Source: Ginsengibacter hankyongi (GTDB taxonomy: Bacteria; Bacteroidota; Bacteroidia; Chitinophagales; Chitinophagaceae). Taken from it: DNA of 64,000 nucleotides. Every line of letters starts with the position of its first letter. The first letter of the stretch is position 1. This document shows, piece after piece, positions 37,641-46,759 of this stretch. The notes beneath the pieces are model-generated. The model saw only the letters and a list, made by a program, of their open reading frames with translations, was not told where the DNA came from and made no database searches. The translations under genes were made by a program, and so were the position numbers. The stretch is from contig NZ_VYQF01000004.1 of NCBI RefSeq assembly GCF_008710285.1, positions 290,459-354,458 of the forward strand, written 5' to 3'.

Positions 37641-38987
37641 ATGAAGAGATACCTGTTGCTTTTATCCGTTTCATTTTTCACCAATGTTTGTGTGGCTCAG
37701 CAAAAAACAAAGGTGAGTAACACTACTTCCCCGGAAAAAACTTCGATACAACATAACCTCACGGATTCTGCTTTGCTCGATCTGGTTCAAAAGCAAACCT
37801 TTAAATATTTCTGGGATTTTGCAGACCCTTTTAGCGGTATGGCGCGGGAGCGAAGTAATGTTACGGACTATGGGCCGGAATTAGCAGCAACCGGTGGCAC
37901 CGGCTTTGGTGTCATGGCAATTATTGTGGCTGTTAACCGTAACTGGATTACACGAGATACAGCAGTGCGCCGGTTATTAAAGTTGGTGAAGTTTCTTTCT
38001 AAAGCCAATAAATACCATGGCATATTTCCCCATTGGTTAAATGGCGAAACCGGTAAAACAATTCCATTCAGCTCAAAAGATGATGGCGGCGATGTTGTGG
38101 AAACTTCTTATCTCATGGAGGGATTGCTATGTGCCCGCGAATATTTCAATAAAGATAATCCTGAAGAAAAACAATTGAGACAACGCATTACCTGGATGTG
38201 GAACGATGTGGACTATAACTGGCAAACACGGGGGGGAATCAGTGTATTGTATTGGCACTGGAGTCCCAATAACGGATGGGCCATGAATGCGGAGATAAGA
38301 GGATGGAACGAATGTTTGATTACCTACATTCTTGCCGCATCATCACCGGAACATTCCATTGAACCAGATGTTTATAATCATGGATGGGCGGTAAACAATA
38401 ATTTTCATAACGGCAAAAAATTTTACGTCTATACGTTGCCGTTAGGTTTCGATTATGGTGGACCTCTTTTCTTTGCACATTATTCTTTTTTAGGCCTTGA
38501 TCCCCATGGCTTAAAAGACAAGTATGCCGATTACTGGGAACAAAATCAAAATCATACTTTAATTAACCACGCGTATTGTGTTGACAATCCAAAACATTAT
38601 AAAGGATATGGTGCAGATTGCTGGGGACTTACTGCAAGTGACAGTTATGTGGGTTATTCTGCGCATTCGCCTACCAATGATTTGGGTGTAATATCGCCCA
38701 CAGCCGCATTATCTTCTTTTCCTTATACACCTGGATATTCCATGCAGGCATTAAGACATTTCTATTTTGATCTCGGCGATAAGATATGGGGTCAATATGG
38801 ATTTGTTGATGCATTCAGTGAATCTAAAAACTGGTACGCAAAATCTTATTTGGCTATTGATGAAGGCCCTATAGTTGTAATGATTGAAAATTATAGAACA
38901 GGATTATTATGGAAGCTATTTATGAATATTGCTGAAATACAACAGGGATTAAAGAAGTTGGGTTTTGAAAGTCCATATATAAAATAG
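37641..38987 (+). CDS. GH144-type beta-glucanase, secreted 1
   Basis: A 448-residue protein with a cleavable signal peptide (MKRYLLLLSVSFF...CVAQ). Almost the whole mature part is the GH144 barrel: GGTGFGVMAIIVAVNR, HGIFPHWLNGETGKTIPF, DDGGDVVE (Asp147, Asp148, Asp151, Glu154), LYWHWSPNNGW, GLDPHGLKDKYADYW, SSFPYTPGYSMQALRHFYF and VVMIENYRTGLLWKLFM. Length agrees with characterised single-domain members (about 430-450). Expected activity is beta-1,2-glucan cleavage in the periplasm, either endo or sophorose-releasing. It is followed after 6 bp by another GH144, so both are on one transcript. TATCTTTA near 37610 is one base from the -7 consensus. Confidence 0.9.
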   Translation: MKRYLLLLSVSFFTNVCVAQQKTKVSNTTSPEKTSIQHNLTDSALLDLVQKQTFKYFWDFADPFSGMARERSNVTDYGPELAATGGTGFGVMAIIVAVNRNWITRDTAVRRLLKLVKFLSKANKYHGIFPHWLNGETGKTIPFSSKDDGGDVVETSYLMEGLLCAREYFNKDNPEEKQLRQRITWMWNDVDYNWQTRGGISVLYWHWSPNNGWAMNAEIRGWNECLITYILAASSPEHSIEPDVYNHGWAVNNNFHNGKKFYVYTLPLGFDYGGPLFFAHYSFLGLDPHGLKDKYADYWEQNQNHTLINHAYCVDNPKHYKGYGADCWGLTASDSYVGYSAHSPTNDLGVISPTAALSSFPYTPGYSMQALRHFYFDLGDKIWGQYGFVDAFSESKNWYAKSYLAIDEGPIVVMIENYRTGLLWKLFMNIAEIQQGLKKLGFESPYIK

Positions 38988-38993
38988 AAATTA

Positions 38994-41138
38994 ATGAAAA
39001 AATTGTTTGCATGTTTTCTATTATTGTCTTCTACTGTTTATTCGCAGGAACATTTATATGATTATACTTTGTTTACCAACAGCCGTATGACCGGTAATTA
39101 TTTTTTCAGCAAGGCTTTTTTTCAATCGCCATCCTTTATAAAAAATATCAACTATCGGTTAGCAGTAAACGAAAAAATATTTAATACTCCCGGCAATTCA
39201 TTACAACTTCAATACGTGAATGGTAAAAACGGAAACTGGAAAGCAAGTATTTTCAAAGATAATTTGCGTGGACAGGATCATTTTAAGCCTGTTAAATTTT
39301 TCTCATTTCGTATTTATTGTACCACTCCGGGTTTACAGGAAGAACTCCCTCAGGTCTATCTCATCTTCAAAGACAGTTCTCTTTCTCAAAAAATAACTTT
39401 TGCAACAGATTTTGTAAATCAATGGTCTTCTATTTATATCCCTGTTGAATCATCTTATAAAAATTTTAAGATTCCTGAAGATGTTATAGGCGTTCAGTTT
39501 TCACAAAACGGCGATGATGGAAATAGACATACAATTTATTTAGATGATATTGAATTTTTGCCTGCAGCCATAGATTTACCGGTTACAGCTAAGCCCCAAA
39601 TCCTTGGCTGTGAGGGCTATGCGAAACATGTGGACATTTCGTGGAAACCGTTTAATGATGAACATGTAAAATTTATAAAGATTTATCGTTCAGAAGATGG
39701 CAAGACGTTTATTCCTGTTGGAATACAATTGCCATTAATGAATCGTTATTCGAATTTTACAGGAATTACGGGTAAGCGATACAGTTATAAAATATCTTTT
39801 CTTAATTATCAATATAAGGAAACAGCGTTTTCAAATATTATGTCTGCAGCAACCAAAGCCATGACTGACGATGAATTGCTTACGATGGTACAGAAGGCAT
39901 GCTTCCGCTACTATTGGGAAGGCGCTGAAAAAGTAAGTGGCATGGCAAAAGAAAATATACCAGGTCGCACCAATATGATTGCTGCAGGTGCATCTGGCTT
40001 TGGTATTATGGCTTTGATTGTTGGTACTGAAAGAAAATTTATTAACCGTAAACAATCAGTAGAGCGGTTCTTAAAGATTACTTCTTTTCTTGAGAATGCC
40101 GAAAAATTTCATGGAGCATTTCCTCATTTCATGGATGGACCAACGGGTAAAGTAGAACCTTTTTTTGGCACCAGGGATGATGGCGGAGATTTGGTGGAGA
40201 CATCTTTTCTAATGCAGGGATTGTTAGCTGCCAAAGCATATTTCAATAAAGATGATACTGATGAAAAAGCGATACGAGAAAAAATAACAACCATCTGGCA
40301 TAACATTGAATGGGATTGGTACAGGCGTTATCCCGACAGTAAGTATTTATATTGGCATTGGTCGCCCGATAAGGCATGGATCATTAATCATCGTTTAACC
40401 GGATGGAATGAAACCATGGTTACTTATTTATTGGCTATTGCCTCACCAACACACAGTGTTCCCGCAATCCTTTATTATAGTGGATGGGCCAACCAGGATA
40501 GCACCGGTCAACAATACAGGAAAAATTGGGGCGGAACAAGGGATGGTTCTATGTACACAAATGGCAACACTTATTTTGGAATTAAATTATCTGTGGGAGT
40601 TTCTGATGGCGGCCCTCTTTTTTTTACACATTATTCTTATATGGGTTATGATCCACATTTAATAACCGATAAATACACTAACTACTTTACAAACAATAAA
40701 AATATTGCCTTAATCAACTATCGCTATTGCGTAAAGAATCCCAATAATTATAAAGGTTATGGTGATAGTTGCTGGGGATTAACTGCCAGTGACGGGCCTT
40801 ATCATTATTCTGCTAATGAACCTGTAGCCGGAAGAGATGATGGGAAAATTGCACCTACGGGTGCCGTTAGTTCGTTCCCTTATACACCTGTTCAATCGAT
40901 GAAAGCTTTAAAAAATTATTACCACAAGTATGGAAATTTTTTGTGGGGGGAATATGGTTTTCGTGATGCTTTTAATCTTACCGAAAACTGGTGTTCCGAT
41001 ATTTATATGGGATTGAACCAGGCAACTATGGTTGTAATGATAGAAAATTACAGAAGTGGATTAATCTGGAAATTATTCATGAGTGATATTGATATTAAAA
41101 ATGGATTGGAAAAATTGAAAATGGAATCAGAAAAATAG
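38994..41138 (+). CDS. GH144-type beta-glucanase with N-terminal beta-sandwich and FN3-like domains
   Basis: A 714-residue secreted protein (signal peptide ending TVYSQ). Residues about 20-195 form a jelly-roll-like beta domain (FKPVKFFSFRIYC, GVQFSQNGDDG, TIYLDDIEFLP) resembling carbohydrate-binding modules; about 200-287 look FN3-like (HVDISWKPFNDEHVKFIKIY); the GH144 catalytic domain starts near 290. The acidic motif is DDGGDLVE (Asp395, Asp396, Asp399, Glu402). The catalytic part carries an insertion relative to its neighbours near WANQDSTGQQYRKNWGGTRD, just before GNTYFGIKL. The N-terminal module is not one I can name; a glucan-binding role is inferred. Confidence 0.88.
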   Translation: MKKLFACFLLLSSTVYSQEHLYDYTLFTNSRMTGNYFFSKAFFQSPSFIKNINYRLAVNEKIFNTPGNSLQLQYVNGKNGNWKASIFKDNLRGQDHFKPVKFFSFRIYCTTPGLQEELPQVYLIFKDSSLSQKITFATDFVNQWSSIYIPVESSYKNFKIPEDVIGVQFSQNGDDGNRHTIYLDDIEFLPAAIDLPVTAKPQILGCEGYAKHVDISWKPFNDEHVKFIKIYRSEDGKTFIPVGIQLPLMNRYSNFTGITGKRYSYKISFLNYQYKETAFSNIMSAATKAMTDDELLTMVQKACFRYYWEGAEKVSGMAKENIPGRTNMIAAGASGFGIMALIVGTERKFINRKQSVERFLKITSFLENAEKFHGAFPHFMDGPTGKVEPFFGTRDDGGDLVETSFLMQGLLAAKAYFNKDDTDEKAIREKITTIWHNIEWDWYRRYPDSKYLYWHWSPDKAWIINHRLTGWNETMVTYLLAIASPTHSVPAILYYSGWANQDSTGQQYRKNWGGTRDGSMYTNGNTYFGIKLSVGVSDGGPLFFTHYSYMGYDPHLITDKYTNYFTNNKNIALINYRYCVKNPNNYKGYGDSCWGLTASDGPYHYSANEPVAGRDDGKIAPTGAVSSFPYTPVQSMKALKNYYHKYGNFLWGEYGFRDAFNLTENWCSDIYMGLNQATMVVMIENYRSGLIWKLFMSDIDIKNGLEKLKMESEK

Positions 41139-41150
41139 TATCAAATTTCG

Positions 41151-41200
41151 CAGACCTTTAAGTCTGGTCCCTCTCCCTCGGGAGAGGGGTTGGGGTGAGG
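41151..41200. repeat. Intergenic repeat: double hairpin with GGGGTGAGG tail
   Basis: Two hairpins side by side: CAGAC...GTCTG (41151-41166) and CCCTCTCCC/GGGAGAGGG (41169-41177 with 41180-41188), then TTGGGGTGAGG (41190-41200). The composition is far more GC-rich than its surroundings. The tail recurs at 46722-46732 and, as GGGGTGAGG, at 44870-44878, so this is a dispersed element. It separates two GH144 genes and may form a terminator or RNA-processing structure. Confidence 0.75.
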
Positions 41201-41221
41201 ATCTCAATAAAGAATTATAAT

Positions 41222-42637
41222 ATGCGTTATAAAATTATTTACACTTTTATTGCTGTTACCTGTAGCACAATTTTGTTTGCGCAAAAGAGCAAGCATTTAA
41301 AAACCTTCCCAGACTCAATTGCACCGGTAGGAATTATAAAAGGATTATCAGACTCTGAGCTACTCGATGTGGTACAACGGCAAACTTTTCGCTACTTCTG
41401 GCACTTTGCGCATCCTGTAAGCGGCCTTGCAAGAGAAAGGGACAATACTGTAAAAGCTAACTATTACTGGGATTATATTAATGAAGCAGATGATCAACCT
41501 AATTTTAGCAAAGGAACATTTGGCCCCGAAGCCTGCGCTATTGGCGGAACAGGTTTCGGAATCCTTTCAACAATTGTTGCAGTTAACCGCAGATGGGTTG
41601 GGAGAGACACTGCTCTGAAACGGTTAGTAAAGATTGTTGATTTTTTAATTAAGGCTGATTGTTTTCATGGCATCTATCCACACTTCATGAACGGAGCAAC
41701 CGGTAAAACAATTCCTTTCGGCAGATTAGATGATGGCGCAGATATCGTAGAAACATCGTACTTGTTTATGGGGCTCTTATGCGCCAAGGAATATTTTAAT
41801 GGTGATAGTCCGTTGGAGAAATATTTTAGAAACCGCGTTAATGAAATGTGGAGTGTGGCAGACTGGAACTGGCATAGCAAAGGAGATGATAAACTTTTAT
41901 ACTGGCACTGGAGTCCCGCCAATGATTTTGATATGAACTTCCCCGTATACGGTTATGATGAAGCCCTGATAACATACATTGTCTCCGCTTCTTCTCCATC
42001 TCATTCTATCTCAAAAGAATTATACGACAATTCGTGGGTAAAAAGCGCCGGATGGAAAAATGGAAAATCATATTACGGCATCATGCTTCCACTGGGTAAT
42101 TTCGAATATGGTGGGCCGTTATTCTTTGAGCAATACACTTATATGGGAATTAATCCCAATGGATTAACAGATGATAACGGAATTGATTATGCGGAACAAA
42201 CGAAAAACCACACCCTCATTAACAGGGCTTATTGTATTGATAATCCGAAAAAATTTAAAGGCTATGCAGCAAACTGCTGGGGCTTAACCGCAGGTGATAG
42301 CTATAAAGGCTACGTGGCTCATTGCCCCCAGGACGATCGCAGTGTTATACAACCGACTGCTGCATTATCCTCTTTCCCGTATACTCCCGAATACAGCATG
42401 CAGGCTTTAAAACATTTTTATTACGACCTCGGAAATAAGATTTGGGGGCCTTATGGATTTGCAGATGGATTTAGTGAAACAAAAAACTGGTATGCACAAA
42501 CACATCTGGCAATAGATGAAGGCCCTATTGTTGTAATGATTGAAAATTACCGGAGTAAATTAATATGGAATTTATTTATGAAAATTCCGGATATTAAAAA
42601 TGGATTAAAGAAACTGGGATTCACAAGCTCTTTTTAA
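41222..42637 (+). CDS. GH144-type beta-glucanase, secreted 2
   Basis: A 471-residue secreted protein. The ATG at 41222 (MRYKIIYTFIAVTC..., signal ending LFAQ) is preferred over an in-frame GTG inside the upstream repeat. Catalytic-domain marks are as in its neighbours, but the acidic motif reads DDGADIVE (Asp170, Asp171, Asp174, Glu177), with Ala for the second Gly. There is also an extra loop of about 20 residues (RDNTVKANYYWDYINEADD) before the GGTGFGILS segment. These differences may change chain-length preference or exo/endo action. It is 20 bp upstream of the dioxygenase-like gene. Confidence 0.89.
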   Translation: MRYKIIYTFIAVTCSTILFAQKSKHLKTFPDSIAPVGIIKGLSDSELLDVVQRQTFRYFWHFAHPVSGLARERDNTVKANYYWDYINEADDQPNFSKGTFGPEACAIGGTGFGILSTIVAVNRRWVGRDTALKRLVKIVDFLIKADCFHGIYPHFMNGATGKTIPFGRLDDGADIVETSYLFMGLLCAKEYFNGDSPLEKYFRNRVNEMWSVADWNWHSKGDDKLLYWHWSPANDFDMNFPVYGYDEALITYIVSASSPSHSISKELYDNSWVKSAGWKNGKSYYGIMLPLGNFEYGGPLFFEQYTYMGINPNGLTDDNGIDYAEQTKNHTLINRAYCIDNPKKFKGYAANCWGLTAGDSYKGYVAHCPQDDRSVIQPTAALSSFPYTPEYSMQALKHFYYDLGNKIWGPYGFADGFSETKNWYAQTHLAIDEGPIVVMIENYRSKLIWNLFMKIPDIKNGLKKLGFTSSF

Positions 42638-42657
42638 TAAGAATAAAATTTATTATT

Positions 42658-43485
42658 ATGTCACATTTTCAATTAACCTCACAAAACATAGCAGATTATA
42701 AAAAAGACGGCTATGTAATTATCAAGAACTTTTTACGGGCTGAAGAAGTAGATAAGCTTTATAAAATTGCAACAGGTGATGATACTTTGCAAAAGCATGC
42801 CTTTGATTTAAATGATCAATCCGGAAAAAAAACAAAACTCACTTTATGGTACACTCCCGGTAATGATGCTTATGGCTTGCTTACAAAAAGTAAACGCATA
42901 GTGGAGTCGGTAGATAAATTAATGGGTGGCGATAGTGCAGTTTGTCATTTTCACAGTAAGCTCATGCAAAAGGAACCTAAAGTTGGCGGGGCGTGGGAGT
43001 GGCACCAGGATTATGGTTATTGGTATAAAAATGAATTTTTATTGCCCGATCAAATGATGTCTGTTATGGTTGCAATTACGGATGCCAGTAAAGCAAACGG
43101 ATGTTTGCAGGTGATAAAAGGATCTCATAAAATGGGACGTATTGAACATGGATTTGCAGGCGAACAGGTTGGGGCTTCACAACATTATGTTGACCTGGCT
43201 TTGAAAACAATGGATCTGGTTTATGTAGAAATAAAAGCGGGAGACGCATTATTTTTTCACAGCAATTTATTGCATCGCTCGGAAGCAAATCTTTCAGATA
43301 AGCCCCGTTGGTCGTTAATATCTGTTTACAACAGGAGCGCTAACATTCCTTACAATGAACCATCAAAATCAAGCACAGTTCCTTTGGAAGCTGTGCCCGA
43401 CGAAGCATTAATGACCTGGGAAACCGATGGAATTGACGCGGGAGCCAATTTTTTGGAAAAAGAAAAAGATGAAGCTTTAAAATAA
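42658..43485 (+). CDS. Phytanoyl-CoA dioxygenase-like (PhyH) Fe(II)/2-oxoglutarate oxygenase
   Basis: A 275-residue cytoplasmic protein with the double-stranded beta-helix fold. The iron-binding facial triad is visible as WEWHQDYGYW (His116, Asp118) and LLHRSEAN (His206), followed by the PRWSLISVYNR segment, whose Arg would bind 2-oxoglutarate. No signal peptide. Members hydroxylate or desaturate varied small molecules; substrate not readable. It lies 20 bp after a GH144 gene and 126 bp before a Gfo/Idh/MocA oxidoreductase, a pairing also seen in Bacteroidota sugar loci, so a sugar-derived substrate is possible. Confidence 0.9.
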   Translation: MSHFQLTSQNIADYKKDGYVIIKNFLRAEEVDKLYKIATGDDTLQKHAFDLNDQSGKKTKLTLWYTPGNDAYGLLTKSKRIVESVDKLMGGDSAVCHFHSKLMQKEPKVGGAWEWHQDYGYWYKNEFLLPDQMMSVMVAITDASKANGCLQVIKGSHKMGRIEHGFAGEQVGASQHYVDLALKTMDLVYVEIKAGDALFFHSNLLHRSEANLSDKPRWSLISVYNRSANIPYNEPSKSSTVPLEAVPDEALMTWETDGIDAGANFLEKEKDEALK

Positions 43486-43611
43486 TTAAAAACTAGATGA
43501 CTAATTAAGTATGGCTTCTTATTCTATGGTTATTTTTGCAATATAAATAAATCGCAGAAAGTATAGTTCCAACTAAAATTTTATCCTCAACAATAAATTG
43601 ATTTTACCATT

Positions 43612-44793
43612 ATGAAATTAGCAATTCTTGGTTCCGGCTTTATTGCACGCTTTTATGCAGATGCGTTGGTAGCCCAAAGAAGAAAAGATGTAATTACAAT
43701 GGTGTACAGCCGAACGGAGGCAAATGCCAAAAAATTTGCGGATGACTATAGAGTGCCCAACTATTCCATAAGCATAAAAGAATGTGTAGAACATAAAGAT
43801 GTGGATGCGGTAATTATTGCCTTATCAAACGATATGCACCTGGAATCAGTATTAGCATGCGCTTCAGTTGGTAAACATGTTTTATGCACTAAACCTCTCG
43901 GCCGTAATGCAAAAGAAGCTTTGCAAATGTTACAGGCCGTTGACAAAGCGAATATAACCGGCGGTTATCTTGAAGACCTTTGTTATAGCCCTAAATTTTT
44001 AAAGTCATTGGCAAGCATAAAAAATGGGAGTATTGGTGAAGTGATATGGGCAAAAAGCAGGGAAACACATCCCGGGCCGCATAGTGATTGGTTTTGGGAT
44101 AAAGAAAAATCGGGCGGTGGCGCTATGGTAGATCTTGGTTGCCATTGTATTGAGATAAGCAGAAATTTTATTGGAAAAAATAATAAGCCCATCGAAGTAA
44201 TGTGCTGGGCCGATACCCGCGTTCATCCAATTGACGCAGAGGATAATGCCATTGGCCTTGTAAAATATGAAAATGGCGCTATTGGCCAGTTTGAAGTAAG
44301 CTGGTCTTTTCGTGGCGGAATGGATTTAAGAGATGAAGTGATGGGTACGGAAGGAACAATATGGACAAATAATTTCCTAAGAACGGGGTTTGAAATGTTT
44401 ACTTCGGGTAAGGGTGGCAGTTATGTGGCTGAAAAAGCCGAAAGTACTACCGGCTGGCTCTTCCCCGTAGGAGACGAAGTACATGAACTCGGTTACAGCC
44501 ACATGTTTACAAATATGTTTGAGGCAATAGAAAATAAAGTGCAGCCATCTGAAAATTTTTATGATGGTTATATAGTCAATGCGATTATTGATGCCTGTTA
44601 TGTTTCCGCCAAAACAAAAAAGTGGGAGCCTGTTATAATAGAAGATTGGAGAGGAGTTGCAGAAAAAAAGGAAACCAAAAAAATGAATAGTTATGATGAA
44701 GATCATTTTTTAATAAAAGAAGAAGTGCTTCCTTCGGGCGAAAAAAAGTTCATCATTAAAAATAAAAAAACAGGTTCAATCGAAGTAAGGTAA
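43612..44793 (+). CDS. Gfo/Idh/MocA-family NAD(P)-dependent oxidoreductase
   Basis: A 393-residue cytoplasmic dehydrogenase. The N-terminal Rossmann fold has MKLAILGSGFIARF (GSGFIA 7-12), and VLCTKPLG (91-97) carries the Lys (94) of the usual EKP motif, with Thr replacing Glu. The C-terminal alpha/beta domain contains GGGAMVDLGCHCIEISR, where the His aligns with the catalytic one. Family members oxidise or reduce sugars, inositols or amino sugars. No TAT signal, unlike many secreted Bacteroidota members. The last 40 residues form a charged tail (DEDHFLIKEEVLPSGEKKF). Substrate unknown. Confidence 0.92.
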   Translation: MKLAILGSGFIARFYADALVAQRRKDVITMVYSRTEANAKKFADDYRVPNYSISIKECVEHKDVDAVIIALSNDMHLESVLACASVGKHVLCTKPLGRNAKEALQMLQAVDKANITGGYLEDLCYSPKFLKSLASIKNGSIGEVIWAKSRETHPGPHSDWFWDKEKSGGGAMVDLGCHCIEISRNFIGKNNKPIEVMCWADTRVHPIDAEDNAIGLVKYENGAIGQFEVSWSFRGGMDLRDEVMGTEGTIWTNNFLRTGFEMFTSGKGGSYVAEKAESTTGWLFPVGDEVHELGYSHMFTNMFEAIENKVQPSENFYDGYIVNAIIDACYVSAKTKKWEPVIIEDWRGVAEKKETKKMNSYDEDHFLIKEEVLPSGEKKFIIKNKKTGSIEVR

Positions 44794-44850
44794 TAAGTGT
44801 TTTATGCAATAATAATTATTGTAGATTAAAATATTCAAAACCATGCAAGG

Positions 44851-44879
44851 TCCTGAACTTGTCGAAGGAGGGGTGAGGC
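44851..44879. repeat. Dispersed intergenic repeat copy (CTTGTCGAAGG type)
   Basis: TCCTGAACTTGTCGAAGGAG (44851-44870) followed by GGGTGAGGC. It matches a repeat whose core, CCTGAGCTTGTCGAAGG, is common between genes in many bacteria. Related copies lie at 46681-46733 and 52069-52092. It sits 16 bp before the GH43-like start. Confidence 0.75.
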
Positions 44880-44894
44880 CTAAACAAAAATGAT

Positions 44895-46658
44895 ATGATA
44901 AATTTCTTTCCAGCTAAATTCTCCAAAACAATTATACTAATAATTGGAATTCTGTTTTCATTTCAATTAGTATCTGCGCAGCAAAAAACATATTGCAATC
45001 CTGTTAATATCGATTATGGTTACACGCCAATACCAAATTTCTCTGAATGGGGCCACCACAGGGCTACCGCCGATCCAGTGATCATAAATTATAAAAATGA
45101 TTATTATTTATTTTCAACCAATCAATGGGGATATTGGTGGAGTCATGATATGCTCAACTGGAAATTTATTTCAAAAAGATTCCTGCGCCCGTGGAATGGG
45201 GGCTATGACGAACTCTGTGCCCCTGCTGTTGGGATCATAGGAGATACCATGATTGTATTTGGTTCGACTTACACCTCTAATTTTACAATTTGGATGAGCA
45301 CCAACCCTAAAGCAAATGAATGGAAACCCCTGGTTGATTCCTTTGCAATCGGTGGGTGGGATCCCGATTTCTTTACAGATGACGATGGGAGGTTATATAT
45401 GTATAACGGTAGCAGTAACAGGTATCCATTGTATGGCATAGAACTCAATCGTAAAACAATGCAGCCGGTTGGAACAAGAAAAGAAATTTATTTTTTAGAA
45501 GACTGGCGTTATGGCTGGCAGCGTTTTGGAGAGTATTACGACAACACTTTTCTGGATCCCTTTATCGAGGGCTCATGGATGACAAAGCATAACGGTAAAT
45601 ATTACCTGCAATATGGTGCACCCGGTACCGAGTTTAGTGGCTATGCCGATGGAGTGGTTGTTGGAGAAAATCCTTTAGGTCCGTTCACACCGCAATCTGA
45701 TCCGTTGTCTTTTAAGCCGGGCGGCTTTGCAAGAGGGGCTGGTCATGGTTCTACTTTCCAGGATAATTTTCAAAACTGGTGGCATGTGTCAACCATTTCA
45801 ATATCTGTAAAAAATAATTTTGAAAGAAGGATTGGCATTTGGCCCGCGGGTTTTGATAAAGATGATTTAATGTATATGGATGCTGCCTTTGGCGATTATC
45901 CCCATTATTTACCTAATGAAAAAACAGATCATTTAAAAAGCGGATTTACGGGCTGGATGTTACTCAATTATAAAACACCTGTAGAAGTTTCGTCTACACT
46001 TGGAGGTTACCATGCCAATAATGCAGGTGACGAAAATATTAAAACTTACTGGAGCGCTGCATCAGGGAATAAAGGCGAATGGATACAAACAGCTTTTGAC
46101 AATGTAAGCACTGTAAATGCAATACAAATTAATTATGCCGACCAGGATGCAGCCTTTTTAGGAAAGCAAACCAATATTTATCACCAGTATAAATTATATT
46201 ATTCTCTTGATGGCAAAAGATGGACTATACTGGTTGATAAAAGTAATAATAAAACGGATGTTCCTCATGATTATATTGAGTTGGAAAAATCAGTTCAGGC
46301 AAAATATATAAAGCTGGAAAATATTCACATGCCTACGGGTAAGTTTGCGGTAAGTGGATTGCGTGTTTTTGGGAATGGGAATGGAAGCAAGCCTGATACT
46401 GTACAAAATTTTATTGTGCTTCGTACGGAAAAGGATAAACGCAGTGCATGGATTAAATGGAGGCCGGTTGATAATGCATTCGCTTATAATATTTACCTGG
46501 GTACAGCACCTGATAAATTGTACAATTGTATTATGGTTTACGATGCCAATGAGTATTGGCTAAAAACAATGGATCTTGAGAAACCCTATTATTTTTCAAT
46601 TGAGGCCATTAATGAAAATGGTGTTTCATCAAGAACAAAAGTTATCAAGGTTGATTAG
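44895..46658 (+). CDS. GH43-like five-bladed propeller hydrolase with F5/8-type C domain
   Basis: A 587-residue secreted protein (signal peptide ending VSAQ). Propeller (about 45-340) with the three acidic positions of the GH43 clan: ATADPVII (Asp60), GGWDPDFF (Asp156 or 158) and DPFIEGSW (Glu225). A discoidin/F5/8C domain follows (about 355-495; AIQINYADQDAAF, YIKLENIHMPTGKFAVSGLRV) and an FN3-like C-terminus (about 500-587). GH43-type enzymes cleave arabinose, xylose or galactose side chains, so its presence suggests a branched substrate or unexpected specificity here. It is 102 bp downstream of the oxidoreductase and shares the transcription direction. Confidence 0.85.
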   Translation: MINFFPAKFSKTIILIIGILFSFQLVSAQQKTYCNPVNIDYGYTPIPNFSEWGHHRATADPVIINYKNDYYLFSTNQWGYWWSHDMLNWKFISKRFLRPWNGGYDELCAPAVGIIGDTMIVFGSTYTSNFTIWMSTNPKANEWKPLVDSFAIGGWDPDFFTDDDGRLYMYNGSSNRYPLYGIELNRKTMQPVGTRKEIYFLEDWRYGWQRFGEYYDNTFLDPFIEGSWMTKHNGKYYLQYGAPGTEFSGYADGVVVGENPLGPFTPQSDPLSFKPGGFARGAGHGSTFQDNFQNWWHVSTISISVKNNFERRIGIWPAGFDKDDLMYMDAAFGDYPHYLPNEKTDHLKSGFTGWMLLNYKTPVEVSSTLGGYHANNAGDENIKTYWSAASGNKGEWIQTAFDNVSTVNAIQINYADQDAAFLGKQTNIYHQYKLYYSLDGKRWTILVDKSNNKTDVPHDYIELEKSVQAKYIKLENIHMPTGKFAVSGLRVFGNGNGSKPDTVQNFIVLRTEKDKRSAWIKWRPVDNAFAYNIYLGTAPDKLYNCIMVYDANEYWLKTMDLEKPYYFSIEAINENGVSSRTKVIKVD

Positions 46659-46680
46659 AAAATAAAGTGCAGTAGCATTG

Positions 46681-46733
46681 TGAGCTTGTTGAATGTCATC
46701 CTGATCTTGTCGAAGGAGGGATTGGGGTGAGGC
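46681..46733. repeat. Dispersed intergenic repeat copy (CTTGTCGAAGG plus GGGGTGAGG)
   Basis: TGAGCTTGTTGAATG (46681-46695) is a degraded core; ATCCTGATCTTGTCGAAGG (46699-46717) is a second, better core; ATTGGGGTGAGG (46721-46732) is the tail also found at 41190. It lies between the GH43-like and GH3 genes. Confidence 0.75.
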
Positions 46734-46759
46734 TCTCTAACATACAAAAATAAATAATA

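Noticed and set aside
44377..44706. 109-codon minus-strand frame inside the Gfo/Idh gene
   Set aside because: Antisense shadow; Phe/Ile/His-rich, no start context.
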